Shown piece after piece: positions 50,601 through 55,330 of a DNA stretch of 64,000 nt. The notes beneath the pieces were generated by a model. It was not told where the DNA came from. It saw only the letters and a list, made by a program, of their open reading frames with translations, and searched no databases. Each line of letters starts with the position of its first letter. Positions within the stretch are counted from its first letter, which is position 1. Both the position numbers and the translations under genes were made by a program. Source of the stretch: Pieris napi (lineage: Eukaryota > Arthropoda > Insecta > Lepidoptera > Pieridae); assembly GCF_905475465.1 (NCBI RefSeq), contig NC_062251.1, positions 1,791,001-1,855,000 on the forward strand, in the 5' to 3' direction.

Positions 50601-53600
50601 CTATAGGTTAATACGTCACGCCTAGAGAACGTACTGGCATTATGGCACGTGCGTTCTTCATTCCTGCTCCGTACCTTGGTAATATTGTAACTATAAATAT
50701 GTGGGTAAAATAAAACACTGATATCGCTATTCGTCCGTGAATTCACTTTTTAATTACGAAACCCAAGCACTAGTGCACGTAGTACGTCACGCACGGAGAA
50801 CGTACTCGCATTATGGCATGTGCGTACTTGCAATATGGCATGTACGTACTTGCTTTTCTGCTCCGTACCTAGTAAATATTGTTACTATAAATATTTGGGA
50901 AAATAAAATACTAGAAATAAAAACCGCAAGTAAAATCCCGGAAAGCAATGGAAAGAAGCGTAATAAAGGCGTTTGCCTTCTTCATACAATACAAGGCAAA
51001 CACAACTATTTAAAATTCCTCGGTCTAATACTAACTATTTACGTAAGTTTACTTTAAATTTATCACGAGAAGTCGCAAATTGATAAATTTCCTGGGAAAT
51101 TTATAAACTTGCGGATTTCTTTATATTCCGGTGACATATACATTATGTTTGTCCGTCCGCACCTACAATAATAATAATTTATTTATTGCAAGAATATGGT
51201 ACAAAAATGTGTAATGTGGTACAATCATAAGTTCGCATATTCTGCCACACACAATGGCGCGCAAATTTGTCTTTAAAGGAATTTTCATTATTAGTCATAT
51301 GAATTGGTCAATTCTTATATTATTTGTATCGTACATATCAGATCATACGTTATTAAATTTATATCAACTAGTATCTCACGCAAATAATCATTTATTGAAT
51401 AATATTTTTTTTCTAAAAATACTACACCAAGTCACTTTTTAAAGACTCTAGTCGGAAGATCTTTTAATTCTTTTGGTAATTTATTGTAAACCTTAATTGC
51501 CACACAAAATGTGTTTTTTCTAAACAGTTCCAGATTGATTTTTGGCACAGCCAATGTCTCCCCATGTCTACTTCTTATTTACTTCTCTTCTCTTCTTCCT
51601 ATATGTGGCTATAAATACATAGACAAATAAATTTACCTGTATTAGAAATAATCTTCAACTCCGTCCGATCCAGTGACATCAGACCCAAATTCAGACCAGA
51701 GAATAGCGCAGAAAACGTCAGACAGGCCAGAATTAATATCAAAGCTACCCACAGCGGCATCAGCTTATTATGTGTGGCCAAAATCTTCCAACTCTCTGTG
51801 CCCTGATGAAGGTATTTCTCTTCGTCTTCTGAGGGTAGGATGCCCGGTTTAAGGTTTTTGGTGCAGATGTAGAGTTTCGAGCTTATAATTGGTGATGGAG
51901 CCCAGAATTCGAAGAGCGCTGATGTCGGTGTGACAGAGTCTTCTTTTGCCTAGAATTTGGGTTGTATTTAAAGAGAAGTATACCAGCACTTAAGGGTAAG
52001 ACAGTTAGGTCTGTACCTCAGATTTTCTTCTGCCGTTCAAGTCTTACGTAAGCAGATTTACTGCTATTTATCCCCCCCATTCTCTTGTCAGCAAAAGTAA
52101 GGAAAGCTCTCAAAAATAATAGTATATAAACGTATTAATTTTCTGAAGGAATCATCCAAAATGCATTTAATTGTCAAGCATAGACAATGTGTGGGAAATA
52201 TGTGTAAAAAAGTAAATAATTACTGTTGACGTCACCAAATAAGAAAATCAAAGACCCCCCTCCCCCCTATGGTGCTTACGTAATACTTGAACGACTCCTG
52301 ACGTGATCACTTGCTCTTAATAGACAAGCAGGTGATCAGCCTTCTGTGCCTGATTTACAGGTCCAAAATGATGAACCAAGAGCCGTTCCAAATGCATGTG
52401 TTTTTTTTATAGAACAGGGGGCAAACATGCAAGCCGCTCACTAGATCTTAAGTGATGCCCATGGTCACTCTCAATGGCAGACGACTCGCGAGTGCGTTGT
52501 CAGCCTCTTAACAATTAGTACACAGGTCTATGCCTGCGATTACGTTTCATTACTCTAATAAGTAAGTAAGTTCCTTCTGTGCCTGATATATTATAAAATT
52601 TTAGGGTCTAAGGCGGTTTAGTCAAGATCTTCCTCTTCGCCGTACGAGTGTTAAATTATTCGTGCACAGCAAAGGTTCGAACCTACAACCTTAAGAAGAG
52701 TGGTACACGTTGAATACTGCTCGTAATATATTTCTTATAGAACAGAGCGCAAACGGGCAGGAGGCTCATCTGATGTTAAGTGATACAGTCGCCCATGGAC
52801 ACTCAATGGCAGAGGACTCGCAACTGCGGGCCTTTTAAGAAACAGTACACAATTTTCTTTTAGGACCCTGAGTTGAATTGGTTCAAAAATACTTCAAGGG
52901 CAGCTGGTACCACATAGTGGTGGTGCACAGCAGAAACTGTCTTAAAAATACTCAGTTGTGGAACGTGCTTATTAATATACTCACCACATACTCTCCTTTG
53001 AGAAGAAATTTACAAGGTTGTCCATACTCCAGGGCATCATGAGTGAAAGCTATCACCGTTCTGGGCGTCAGGCCTTGGCCGAAGAGACTGTGAACATCAC
53101 ATGAAAACTTAGGTTGGATCTTGTGGAACCCTAGTAACCCTCCTTAAGGACCGATCTGGTCGCCAAACTCCAAAAAAGTACATTGTTTCTTTCCATTTTT
53201 CGTCATCGTTTCTTGAAGGGCGAATGGAAAAAATATTTGGTGGAGTTGAGTATATGTATCCATTTTGAAAGATCGATACACGATTTAAATAACTTTGCTT
53301 GATAGAAAAAAATTCAAACATAGCCAATTTTTGACACTTTGAATTCATTTTATGACGAAAATGTATATAGAACATGATTTTGAAATTTACACGATATATT
53401 TTATCGCAAGCCAAGTAATCCATTTCAGAAAAAAACTTGATAAAATTGCACTAATTTAATGTTTTACATAACTACAATAGAATTCTACATCTACAGATAA
53501 ATATAAAAATTATCAATTAAAACTCACCGCAATGTAACCTTTGTTTCAGCCAACACACTGGGCACCCCATCATCCAAAATCTTCGGATCCTTCTCAGCTT

Positions 53601-54046
53601 CCTCCACACGTATACCATCTAAAAATACTATCGGCTCCACTCTCTTCACAGACGAGAAATCAGCCATTTGCGACATTATTTGTCTTTTAACCCTATTCTC
53701 TATGGATTCTTGTATATTATCTATTTTATAAAAAGTATCTCGTGTTTTTCTATCGCCTCTAAAATTCTGAAATTCATTTTCAACTTTATTTAAATTCTCT
53801 TTAATTTTGTTTAATCTAGCTTCACTTTCTACATTAGGTACAAATTCTTTAGGCTCTTTGGTACTCTTTCCAACATCATTACTTTCTTTTAATGGTATAT
53901 ATCTATCTCTTGAACGTATTTCAATATCTCTTCTTTCTTCTTCAGAGAGATTTGCGATGTTTGGAAGATAATTTACATCAGTATCATGCGTTAGATCAAT
54001 TGCTTTTGTTTCTTGATTAGTTGGTATGTCGTTGGACTCGGGAAGG
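23397..54046 (-). CDS. uex: uex/CNNM metal-transport mediator, 15-exon gene model (5' end missing)
   Basis: The gene is assembled from 15 minus-strand exons: 53528-54046, 52985-53087, 51637-51949, 48250-48506, 47426-47542, 46301-46472, 42920-43111, 40863-41009, 38920-39060, 38240-38379, 37376-37502, 36428-36536, 34304-34400, 29921-30548 and 23397-23641. Every junction is GT-AG and all intron phases match, leaving about 1101 codons open to a TGA. Domain order is that of CNNM proteins (Drosophila unextended): N-terminal extracellular region, DUF21 membrane domain (about residues 265-420), CBS pair (about 445-605), cNMP-binding-like domain (about 650-800), long tail. The family mediates or regulates Mg2+ transport at membranes; that role is by homology. 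The start codon and signal-peptide exon are not visible. Introns total about 27 kb and are packed with transposable elements and minisatellites. Confidence 0.93.
23714..24110. mobile_element. pogo-like TIR element
   Basis: CAGCGTAAACTCTATGTAAC at the left pairs with GTTACATGGAGTTTACACTG at the right. The interior contains a shared block (ACAATAAAGCGACAAAAGAACG-like) with 41078-41465. It sits just upstream of the exon N acceptor of uex. Confidence 0.78.
24863..25071 (+). repeat. 5' LTR of the BEL/Pao element
   Basis: 209 bp, TG...CA ends, with a GC-rich block (24920-24950). The sequence just after it, TTTTGGTCTTCGGCCGG, is the expected place for the primer-binding site. Base-by-base reading found no difference from the 3' LTR. 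Confidence 0.94.
25950..29603 (+). CDS. BEL/Pao Gag-Pol polyprotein (truncated)
   Basis: The frame opens at 25902; the likely start is the second Met at 25950 (MPITRSLRRQAVK). Counting residues from 25902, a DUF1759-type Gag core occupies about 160-350. Zinc-knuckle Cys/His clusters start at about 391 (CIVCHNLHHIKDC, then CFRCLGRRNHRHRC). The DUF1758 aspartic protease has LLDEGSSVTLI at about 506, with Glu where many proteases have Ser/Thr. Reverse transcriptase has the YMDDY catalytic motif at about 922. The Pao-specific region follows to SLFDPLGLI (about 1035). After about 1080 the frame jumps to the post-RNase-H linker (FLYSPEETWPKRK, ASRFSSWMRLIRMT), so RNase H is largely deleted. The last 60 residues are out of frame. 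Confidence 0.92.
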   Translation: MPITRSLRRQAVKCESAPVHPTHEDDNLANLQAAAPASMAAVHHQSEKSLHEYPKAPSEKRSVMNKKSVQRAEALKRLAAARIEEACAKAAFAEAELAAIEVQGSELDSLAENKGFRERDSLVRDWLDSNDHDAQTTSNQQLDIKTLVAALTEAARAMQSPKTLFELPIFSGASSEWLAFRAAYNETSSNFSKLENLVRLRRSLKGAAKEAAISLFIADVEPGEILSLLEARFGRPDALVITEMDKIKQLSKLSDNPRDICIFSSKIVNIVTVIKALKKECYLFNPESVRAVVEKMTPTLRYRWYDYAAGRPEEEADLVKLSSFFSREADLCSRYAQVENVHHPSSQRRPIVTNVASTTATPGTSITPKKQSYECIVCHNLHHIKDCKQFMDLESKCRWEKAKDLNLCFRCLGRRNHRHRCSYKPCGIEGCKASHHSLLHFSASPSETPVEPAGKSAVVAATRQKVGRALLKIVPVRLRGPKGTMTTFALLDEGSSVTLIEKEVASEIGLTGPEESFIIEGLAGARTEASSSRRVSLYINGVHTDKEHKIEARTIDSLNLNHQSVDADMIEGCDHLLEITEDLTYDRGTPTLLIGQDNWHLIISRKIRSGRCRDPVASLTELGWVLHGPTKGPGKVSVLKLVNHNEEEDEKNENKLEDLFKQFLSIDSLGIEPKRQKNDAEERALSLLKSYSHRLPDGRFESGLLWRKEELELPENRENALRRLIAIEKKLDKNPKQKMEYNAQIEYLLECGYAEEALPSSRSGRTWYLPHFAVINPSKPKPRIVLDAAAKTNGISLNDMLLTGPDLLQSLPGVLMRFRQRPIAVSGDIREMFLLIKIRTEDRVALHFLWRGDRRENVPQEYRMSREIFGAASSPCTAIYIKNLNAEEYRREYPEAANLIFRNHYMDDYLQSFDSVEEAKRIAKEVSFVHRQGKFHLQKWASNKPEVMAEMEPQLQNRSKEVELQDSPLAPLEKTLGLVWRTSDDHLTFNLNIKKANLEVLEGTKRTNRGFLKAIMSLFDPLGLITSITLPARGILEKSCRVGHAWNKNLYIPRDDATRNVPRNFNRYHRWFRGSNFLYSPEETWPKRKIEEAVTEETSGEERLSVVDCCARNRLITGLPDASRFSSWMRLIRMTGGVLMFIILSHRTQIIASVHGRIWRRGNGWLVEGRFQSWEFWCSWWMEPCPEIRGLGEGSCRLSWVKMVSVAWSRCRLRLEY
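29480..29665 (+). pseudogene. Remnant of the BEL/Pao integrase C-terminal (DUF5641-like) region
   Basis: In a different frame from the main ORF one reads VVDGTLPRNTWPRGRV, then VSTFLGKDGVSRVV, a TAG, then VQTKAGVLKRPTKNIIVLL. This is the conserved end of BEL/Pao polyproteins. The catalytic integrase core is absent between here and 29400. Confidence 0.8.
29669..29877 (+). repeat. 3' LTR of the BEL/Pao element
   Basis: 209 bp, identical by eye to the 5' LTR. It ends 44 bp from the last base of uex exon M, so its promoter or polyadenylation signals could affect the host gene, though it is antisense. Confidence 0.94.
29921..30548 (-). CDS. uex: uex exon M: long repetitive C-terminal tail
   Basis: This 628-bp exon starts QQVMGFKQLSQSGV, includes DKQYIAKYLADKMARKLYLQ, then a Ser/Thr/Lys/Glu-rich tail. 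The tail holds about 2.2 imperfect copies of a roughly 60-residue unit (KYWTNKDSG, ESTVNE.M and TSI.E.RDG blocks recur). The exon also contains LRRKLSTTSLPEE. The donor is AAGG|GTTAGT. Without splicing the frame stops at 29916-29918, so retention here would give a shorter C-terminus. A BEL/Pao element starts 38 bp inside the intron. Confidence 0.85.
30930..31268 (+). mobile_element. AAAGAAGTTTCACTTC MITE, copy 2
   Basis: Same layout as 20724-21160 but shorter; both terminal motifs are intact. It lies upstream of uex exon M in the intron. Confidence 0.78.
31550..31712 (+). mobile_element. LINE 3' UTR fragment
   Basis: Contains AAGTTTCTTGCCAGTTCTTC and a TTTTGACGTTCATAAGTGTA block parallel to those at 4470-4570, ending AATAAAGTTATTTTGAGTTTG. 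Confidence 0.7.
31720..32200. other. uex intron sequence, unassigned
   Basis: No exon or clear repeat is recognised. Small frames here lack motifs. Confidence 0.4.
32204..32963. mobile_element. TIR element split by a SINE
   Basis: TATACTCTGATTTTTAATTC (interrupted) and the complement ending CAGAGTATA flank a region with CTGACA/TGTCAG blocks in mirrored positions. The SINE at 32212-32468 interrupts the left TIR. Confidence 0.7.
32212..32468 (-). mobile_element. tRNA-derived SINE with target duplication
   Basis: On the minus strand it starts with a tRNA-like head (GGGGCCTCATAGCCTAGCGG, B-box GGTTCGATTCC) and ends in an A-run (T-run at 32212-32220). TACTCT is repeated at 32206-32211 and 32469-32474, inside the TIR of the 32204-32963 element. 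Confidence 0.85.
33243..33743 (+). mobile_element. Non-autonomous Helitron (501 bp), between uex exons L2 and M
   Basis: Begins TCTATATATATAAAAGAAAG after A, ends CGCTGGGTCCGCTAG before T. Canonical lepidopteran short Helitron structure. A related minus-strand 3' end fragment is at about 33166-33230. Confidence 0.88.
34304..34400 (-). CDS. uex: uex exon L2: end of cNMP-binding-like domain
   Basis: This 97-bp exon is joined to L1 in phase, giving KRSLYLAAKRATLMEKG, then a short hydrophilic stretch ending EVDK. The L.AAKRATLM motif closes the CNNM domain. The acceptor is CCTTTCAG and the donor AAA|GTGAGT. A TIR element with the GAAGTATAACTTC palindrome lies about 40 bp upstream of the acceptor. 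Confidence 0.88.
34441..34750 (+). mobile_element. MITE with GAAGTTATACTTC terminal palindrome
   Basis: TGTACGCGCGTAAGAAGTTA at the left and AAAGAAGTATAACTTC at the right; a sister family of the AAAGAAGTTTCACTTC elements. It lies just upstream of the exon L2 acceptor. Confidence 0.7.
35290..35690. repeat. ~67-bp tandem array in the uex intron L1/L2
   Basis: TCGGCAACATA-type cores recur at about 35324, 35391, 35458, 35525, 35592 and 35648. The units contain ACCAAATTGTCTAAGAA and CACGAAAGAACTTT. The intervening sequence drifts. Confidence 0.85.
35793..36403. mobile_element. pogo-like TIR element hosting a Helitron
   Basis: TAGTATAAACTCTTTATAAC at the left pairs with GTTATAAAGAGTTGACACTG at the right, similar to the TIRs at 23714 and 41078. 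It is split by a Helitron (35929-36350) and its right end is 24 bp from the exon L1 donor. Confidence 0.7.
35929..36350 (+). mobile_element. Non-autonomous Helitron (422 bp), nested
   Basis: Begins TCTATATATATAAAAATGAA after A, ends TTCGCCAGGCCAGCTAG before T. Same family as 62481-62897. Confidence 0.88.
36428..36536 (-). CDS. uex: uex exon L1: cNMP-binding-like domain
   Basis: This 109-bp exon reads AMGSLQNINMDSMLRHTFVP, then DYSVRAITELYYLTVKR. PDYSVRA is a strong CNNM signature. The phase from exon K requires the acceptor CCATCAG|CC at 36537-36538; a nearer CTTCAG would break the frame. The donor is CG|GTACGT. The acceptor and first exon bases are part of a 92-bp tandem array that continues upstream. 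Confidence 0.86.
36522..36845. repeat. 92-bp tandem array of the uex exon L1 boundary
   Basis: GAAGGGAGCC recurs at 36522, 36614, 36706 and 36798, exactly 92 bp apart. Unit 1 contains the functional acceptor CATCAG and first codons of exon L1. Units 2-4 repeat the AG and ATGGGCTCCCTTCA-like codons upstream of it. The fourth unit is nearly identical to the first over the boundary. Confidence 0.9.
36855..37270 (+). mobile_element. TIR element, GGAGCCGTTCAAG family, hosting a second TIR element
   Basis: The left end is GGAGCCGTTCAAGTATTACG; the right end is the complement, split by the 37006-37254 insertion and resuming as TTTGAACCGCCCC. TTA lies on both sides. It sits between uex exons K and L1. 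Related decayed copies are at about 52030-52302 and 55909-56170. Confidence 0.8.
37006..37254 (+). mobile_element. TIR element, GGGAGCGTTCAAG family, copy 3 (nested)
   Basis: 249 bp with both TIRs, inserted into the right TIR of 36855-37270. The left flank ends ATA and the right flank begins ATA; removing one ATA restores the host TIR (TTACGTAATATTTGAAC), confirming a 3-bp target duplication. Confidence 0.9.
37376..37502 (-). CDS. uex: uex exon K: cNMP-binding-like domain core
   Basis: This exon reads VDYFVLILEGRVEVTVGREN, then LVFEAGPFTYFGVQAL. The DYFVLILEGRVEV...GPF.YFG signature is diagnostic for the CNNM cyclic-nucleotide-binding-homology domain. The acceptor is TTTTGTAG. I place the donor at GTTG|GTGAGC, which gives the phase required by exon L1. 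Confidence 0.88.
37541..37735 (+). mobile_element. Diverged SINE of the GCCTAGTGGCTTCAG family, next to uex exon K
   Basis: GCCTAGTGACTCTCATCTCA, GGTGAAGGAAAATAT and CAGGTACTGATG are recognisable. It starts about 40 bp upstream of the exon K acceptor. Other minus-strand fragments: 48112-48240, 39655-39812, 52556-52716, 55800-55887. Confidence 0.65.
38240..38379 (-). CDS. uex: uex exon J: cNMP-binding-like domain
   Basis: This 140-bp exon reads SVDAFRPDTVSETVLRRLLK, then IQHIKVKGKTKKDSSTYVFQ and QGKP, the region entering the cyclic-nucleotide-binding-homology fold. The donor is CCG|GTGAGA. The acceptor (ATTAAAAG|GT) has a weak pyrimidine tract; the upstream intron sequence is minisatellite. 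Confidence 0.86.
38390..38850. repeat. Degenerate ~45-bp minisatellite filling the uex intron I/J
   Basis: TTAACTGTATCGACTATAGT and ACTGGATAAACTGTATCAAG recur about ten times with drift. The array occupies most of the 540-bp intron and begins about 10 bp from the exon J acceptor. Confidence 0.88.
38920..39060 (-). CDS. uex: uex exon I: linker and start of cNMP-binding-like domain
   Basis: This 141-bp exon reads LDNRSKRRRNKPQHKLQDFA, then RIHISPQLTLATFQFLST. ISPQL...ATFQFLST is conserved in CNNM proteins ahead of the cyclic-nucleotide-binding-homology domain. The acceptor is TTTTTAG and the donor CTA|GTAAGTA. A degenerate minisatellite fills most of the intron to the next exon. Confidence 0.9.
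39101..39557 (-). mobile_element. AAAGAAGTTTCACTTC MITE, copy 3
   Basis: Reverse orientation with both terminal motifs. It starts 40 bp upstream of the exon I acceptor. Confidence 0.78.
39843..40557 (-). mobile_element. LINE ORF2 C-terminal fragment with a 90-bp in-frame tandem repeat
   Basis: On the minus strand it reads FLPRTTTMWNQLPTEVFPNQ-like sequence (partly eroded) then EVFPNQFDLGSFKKRAYQFL repeated four times. The DNA unit is 90 bp (junctions near 40014, 40104, 40194), so the frame is kept. Upstream protein traces (YRIYHVECSEELSF) at 40320-40557 extend the LINE. It lies between uex exons H and I. Confidence 0.8.
40664..40820. repeat. 21-bp minisatellite next to the exon H donor
   Basis: About seven units of CCCCCACTTCCTGCCCACAGT, nearly perfect. 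Since 21 is a multiple of 3, the array is open in several frames, but it is intronic (about 45 bp past the donor). No sign of real coding. Confidence 0.92.
40863..41009 (-). CDS. uex: uex exon H: second CBS motif
   Basis: This 147-bp exon reads GHKGHMAFVHRINNEGEGD and then GLVTLEDVIEEMIQSEIVDE, ending TDVF. This is the end of the CNNM CBS2 domain. The donor is TTTC|GTAAGT. A 21-bp minisatellite starts about 45 bp downstream of the donor in the intron. Confidence 0.94.
41078..41465. mobile_element. pogo-like TIR element, second copy
   Basis: TAGTGTAAACTCTATAAAAC and GTTACATGGAGTTTACACTG ends; the interior matches 23714-24110. It starts about 70 bp upstream of the exon H acceptor. Confidence 0.78.
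41466..42300. other. uex intron sequence, unassigned
   Basis: AT-rich. A run of ATAGATTACAATCTACCG repeats weakly at 42260-42345 near the LINE fragment. No exon. Confidence 0.4.
42305..42810 (+). pseudogene. LINE ORF2 C-terminus and 3' UTR
   Basis: The frame 42305-42592 ends FNKMPEALLSLPFNKFKKCI, then CKKAYYKVNDYLVDKRAWD, a typical Jockey/CR1 ORF2 end, like AYYKLDDYIQDKNAW at the end of the 1423-4149 ORF. The 3' UTR runs to about 42810, just below uex exon G. Confidence 0.78.
42920..43111 (-). CDS. uex: uex exon G: CBS pair, nucleotide-binding part
   Basis: This 192-bp exon reads YSRIPVYEGHRGNIVTVLFI and then KDLAFVDPDDNTPL. The KDLAFVDPDD.TPL block is the conserved nucleotide-contacting segment of CNNM CBS domains. 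The acceptor is TTCCAG and the donor AAG|GTAAGA. A Helitron lies shortly upstream in the intron (43190-43510). Confidence 0.94.
43190..43510 (+). mobile_element. Non-autonomous Helitron near uex exon G
   Basis: Contains GTGTCACAATGTTCGTTCCC, the GATCAACCCCTATTTTTTAT block and the end CGTTTGCCGGGTCAGCTAG before T. The extreme 5' end is unclear. It is about 80 bp upstream of the exon G acceptor. Confidence 0.8.
43528..43752 (-). mobile_element. Short Helitron (225 bp), minus strand
   Basis: On the minus strand it starts TCTACTATATAAAAATAAGT and ends GAGTTCGCCGAGTTTGCTAG, between A and T. It lies 17 bp from the previous Helitron. Confidence 0.78.
44395..44957 (+). mobile_element. Palindromic MITE family A, copy 3 (in uex intron)
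   Basis: 563 bp, same orientation as copy 1, flanked by TAA on both sides. It lies in the intron between exons F and G of uex. Confidence 0.92.
45119..45572 (-). mobile_element. AAAGAAGTTTCACTTC MITE, copy 4
   Basis: Reverse orientation, both motifs present; close in sequence to copy 3 over the AT-rich middle. Confidence 0.78.
45830..46262. repeat. Minisatellite near the exon F donor
   Basis: Variants of TTAACGAGACTTTCGTTTCA and CGATACTTCCG alternate in about fifteen short units, ending about 40 bp from the exon F donor. Confidence 0.88.
46301..46472 (-). CDS. uex: uex exon F: first CBS motif
   Basis: This 172-bp exon reads VTTDVNDLDKDEVNIISGAL and then TVSSVMTKMEDVFMLP, the characteristic CNNM CBS1 start. 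It ends ...EIIKSG with donor TCTG|GTAAGT. A minisatellite begins about 40 bp inside the following intron. Confidence 0.94.
46777..47001 (-). mobile_element. Short Helitron (225 bp) in a uex intron
   Basis: On the minus strand it starts TCTTTATATATATAATTCTT and ends GTCTGTGGGGTCCACTAG. No frame. It lies between uex exons E and F. Confidence 0.82.
47426..47542 (-). CDS. uex: uex exon E: last DUF21 helix and acidic helix
   Basis: This exon has 39 codons in phase 0 at both ends: AVMALTAPLAFPVSKLLDYF, then GEEIGSVYNRERLKELVK. It contains the last membrane helix and the start of the cytosolic acidic helix that links the membrane domain to the CBS pair in the family. The acceptor is TTTTTTCAG and the donor AAG|GTAAGT. 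Confidence 0.93.
47831..48090 (+). mobile_element. Truncated Helitron 5' part
   Basis: Starts TCTATATAAATAAAATAATC after A and keeps the CTCGAAGACGGCCGGACC block. The CTAG end is missing; a minus-strand SINE fragment follows. Confidence 0.6.
48112..48240 (-). mobile_element. SINE fragment beside the exon D donor
   Basis: Complement of the family head: GGGGATCGAACCTACGACCT and AAAGAAAGTCCATTTGTGCA. It ends 10 bp from exon D. Confidence 0.75.
48250..48506 (-). CDS. uex: uex exon D: DUF21 membrane domain
   Basis: This 257-bp exon reads TDQERKYARAIMPVRDHGNY, then two hydrophobic segments with GNVAVNSTFTILLDELTSG and GEITPQAICSRHGL, core DUF21 motifs. The acceptor is ACCTAG|GT and the donor AAG|GTAAGT. 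Its first 46 bases (48461-48506) plus the adjacent intron are the source unit of the tandem array extending to about 50.88 kb, so it has the only functional copy of this boundary behind a row of look-alikes. Confidence 0.94.
48461..50880. repeat. Tandem array of an intron-exon boundary of uex (about 14 units)
   Basis: Units start (CGTACTGGCATTAT) at 48461, 48642, 48827, 49008, 49189, 49374, 49555, 49740, 49921, 50102, 50278, 50454, 50630 and 50801 (spacing 171-185 bp). Unit 1 is the real end of exon D. Every later unit repeats, on the minus strand, an AG acceptor (ACCTAG in most) followed by the exon's first codons (TDQERKYARAIMPVR), then diverges to a nearby stop. Two unit types (about 181 and 185 bp) alternate in the middle; 176-bp units dominate at the far end. 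Confidence 0.95.
51175..51595 (-). pseudogene. LINE ORF2 C-terminal fragment near uex exon C
   Basis: On the minus strand: LAVPKINLELFRKNTFCVAI, KVYNKLPKELKDLPTR, then YSINDYL after a stop, and a 3' tail of AATAAATTATTATTATT. Its 5' side reaches the exon C donor region. Confidence 0.7.
51637..51949 (-). CDS. uex: uex exon C: extracellular domain end and first DUF21 membrane helix
   Basis: This 313-bp exon carries SKLYICTKN and a charged linker, then one long hydrophobic segment running into FSALFSGLNLGLMSLD, a hallmark of the CNNM DUF21 domain. It ends at ISNTG with a CAG|GTAAAT donor and one base of a split codon, completed by GT at the start of exon D. Confidence 0.93.
52030..52302. mobile_element. 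Decayed TIR element related to 36855-37270
   Basis: GCCGTTCAAGTCTTACGTAA at the left pairs with TTACGTAATACTTGAACGAC at the right. The interior has TTGTCAGCAAAAGTAAG and C-runs as in 36855-37270 and 55909-56170. It lies in the uex intron between exons B and C. Confidence 0.7.
52733..52962 (-). pseudogene. LINE ORF2 3' end fragment in a uex intron
   Basis: Same family; the 3' part (AACAGAGCGCAAACGGGCAG, GCCCATGGACACTCAATGGC) plus the diverged FDLGSFKK region. Another 3' piece lies at 52407-52520, and one starts at 63938 and runs off the window; a further 3' UTR piece is at 12930-13020. Confidence 0.7.
52985..53087 (-). CDS. uex: uex exon B: extracellular domain
   Basis: This 103-bp exon is joined in phase to exon A. 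It reads LFGQGLTPRTVIAFTHDA and then a Cys- and Gly-containing stretch ending GEYV, matching the CNNM extracellular domain. The donor is GTG|GTGAGT and the acceptor is CACAG. It ends on a complete codon. Confidence 0.85.
53528..54046 (-). CDS. uex: uex exon A: N-terminal extracellular region
   Basis: This is the most 5' exon I can support (519 bp, visible residues 1-173). The acceptor is a clean pyrimidine tract plus CAG, and the donor is CG|GTGAGT. The first 130 residues are charged, low-complexity and probably fast-evolving. The end, with VEPIVFLDGIRVEEAE and then PSVLAETKVTLR, resembles the start of the CNNM extracellular domain. The exon begins with the last base of a split codon, so at least one more upstream exon must carry the start. 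Confidence 0.82.
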
Positions 54047-54154
54047 CTGGAAAGAGAAACATAATTAAAAAAGAATTAAGACTTGACAGCTGTACTCAGT
54101 TGTAAATTGTCTCCAAAGAAATAGGAGACGGTGGAGTGATATATGATATGATTT

Positions 54155-54392
54155 GACAATTCACACCAATTGACCTAGTCCCATGCTAAGCTGGTGAAGC
54201 TTGTGTTAAGGGTACTAGGCAACGGATATACATACATATTATAGATAGACATATAAATACATATTTAAACACCCAAGACCTAAGCACAACACCAAATGCT
54301 CATCACATCGATGTTTGTCTCAGCCGGGGATCGAACCCGGGACCCATGGATTCGCAGTCAGGGGTACTAACCACTAGACCAATGAGCCGTCA
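54155..54392 (-). mobile_element. tRNA-derived SINE, same family, copy 2
   Basis: Minus-strand copy with intact tRNA-like head (54320-54392). It lies about 110 bp upstream of uex exon A. Confidence 0.88.
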
Positions 54393-54442
54393 TTACGAGT
54401 ACGAAAATTAAGTGTTTTTTTATTCACGTAAAACTCATTGAG

Positions 54443-54660
54443 CAGTATTGGCCTAGTGGCTTCAGCATGCGATTCTCATCCCAGGATTTCCTCGGAACTT
54501 CCTCGTTTTACAAAGGAAAACATCATGAGGTACCTGGCCTTAGACCCAAAAAGTGTGTCGTGTATCAGGCCTTGGAGATTGACAAATGATCATGAAACAG
54601 ATTCAGAAATCTTAGGCCCAGACCTAAAAAGGTTGTAGCGCCACTGGTTTATACACAACT
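54443..54660 (+). mobile_element. tRNA-derived SINE, same family, internally deleted copy
   Basis: Head GCCTAGTGGCTTCAGCATGC then a jump to AAAGGAAAACATCATGAGG; the B-box region is lost. Confidence 0.75.
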
Positions 54661-54879
54661 GATCAGTAATTAGTAATATTATTTTGATTTTCTACGATAA
54701 AGAACTTTAATTAGATTTTGTGTTTTGTCTTCTATAATGTTTTGACAGATGATTATATGTGAGATACCGTACTTGCTACATTCACTACATTAGTGTCACC
54801 AGCTCAAAATTATAATATAGGTATTCGATCCACTTATAAGCTATTTTTATTTTATAAATATTTTAAAGTCAACTGTCGA

Positions 54880-55330
54880 AGTAGACATGGGGTGAAATTA
54901 GCTGTGCCAAAAATGAATCTGGAATTGTATAGGAAAAACACCTTTTGTATGGCTACTTAATAATTTACTTATATACTTTCGGTTAATAATAATTTATCAA
55001 AAACATTAAAAGATCTTCCTACTAGAATTTTTAAATAGACTTAAAGTACTACTTTTGGATAAAAATTAAACATTATAATTAATATGAATTTGATAACGTA
55101 ATTATATATTTTAATTATGTGATGAAGTGATAAAATAATGTATGTAACTTCTATATAAAATTCCTTTAAGACAAATTTAGACATAGACATAACATTTATT
55201 ACAAACAAAAACACACACACATAAACACACAAAAATTTGCACGTCATTATGTGTGGCAGAATATACGAACTTTAGATTGTACCACCATAACAGTTTTGTA
55301 CCATACTCATGCAAATTAACTATATTAATA
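54880..55330 (+). pseudogene. LINE ORF2 C-terminal fragment, plus strand
   Basis: Same LINE family as 51175-51595: GTCGAAGTAGACATGGGGTG, then AAAAATGAATCTGGAATTGT, and the 3' TGTGTGGCAGAATATACG block. Stops and indels throughout. Confidence 0.65.

Noticed and set aside
50737..51057. 106-codon plus frame at the end of the acceptor array
   Set aside because: Begins inside the array and has no motif; chance opening.
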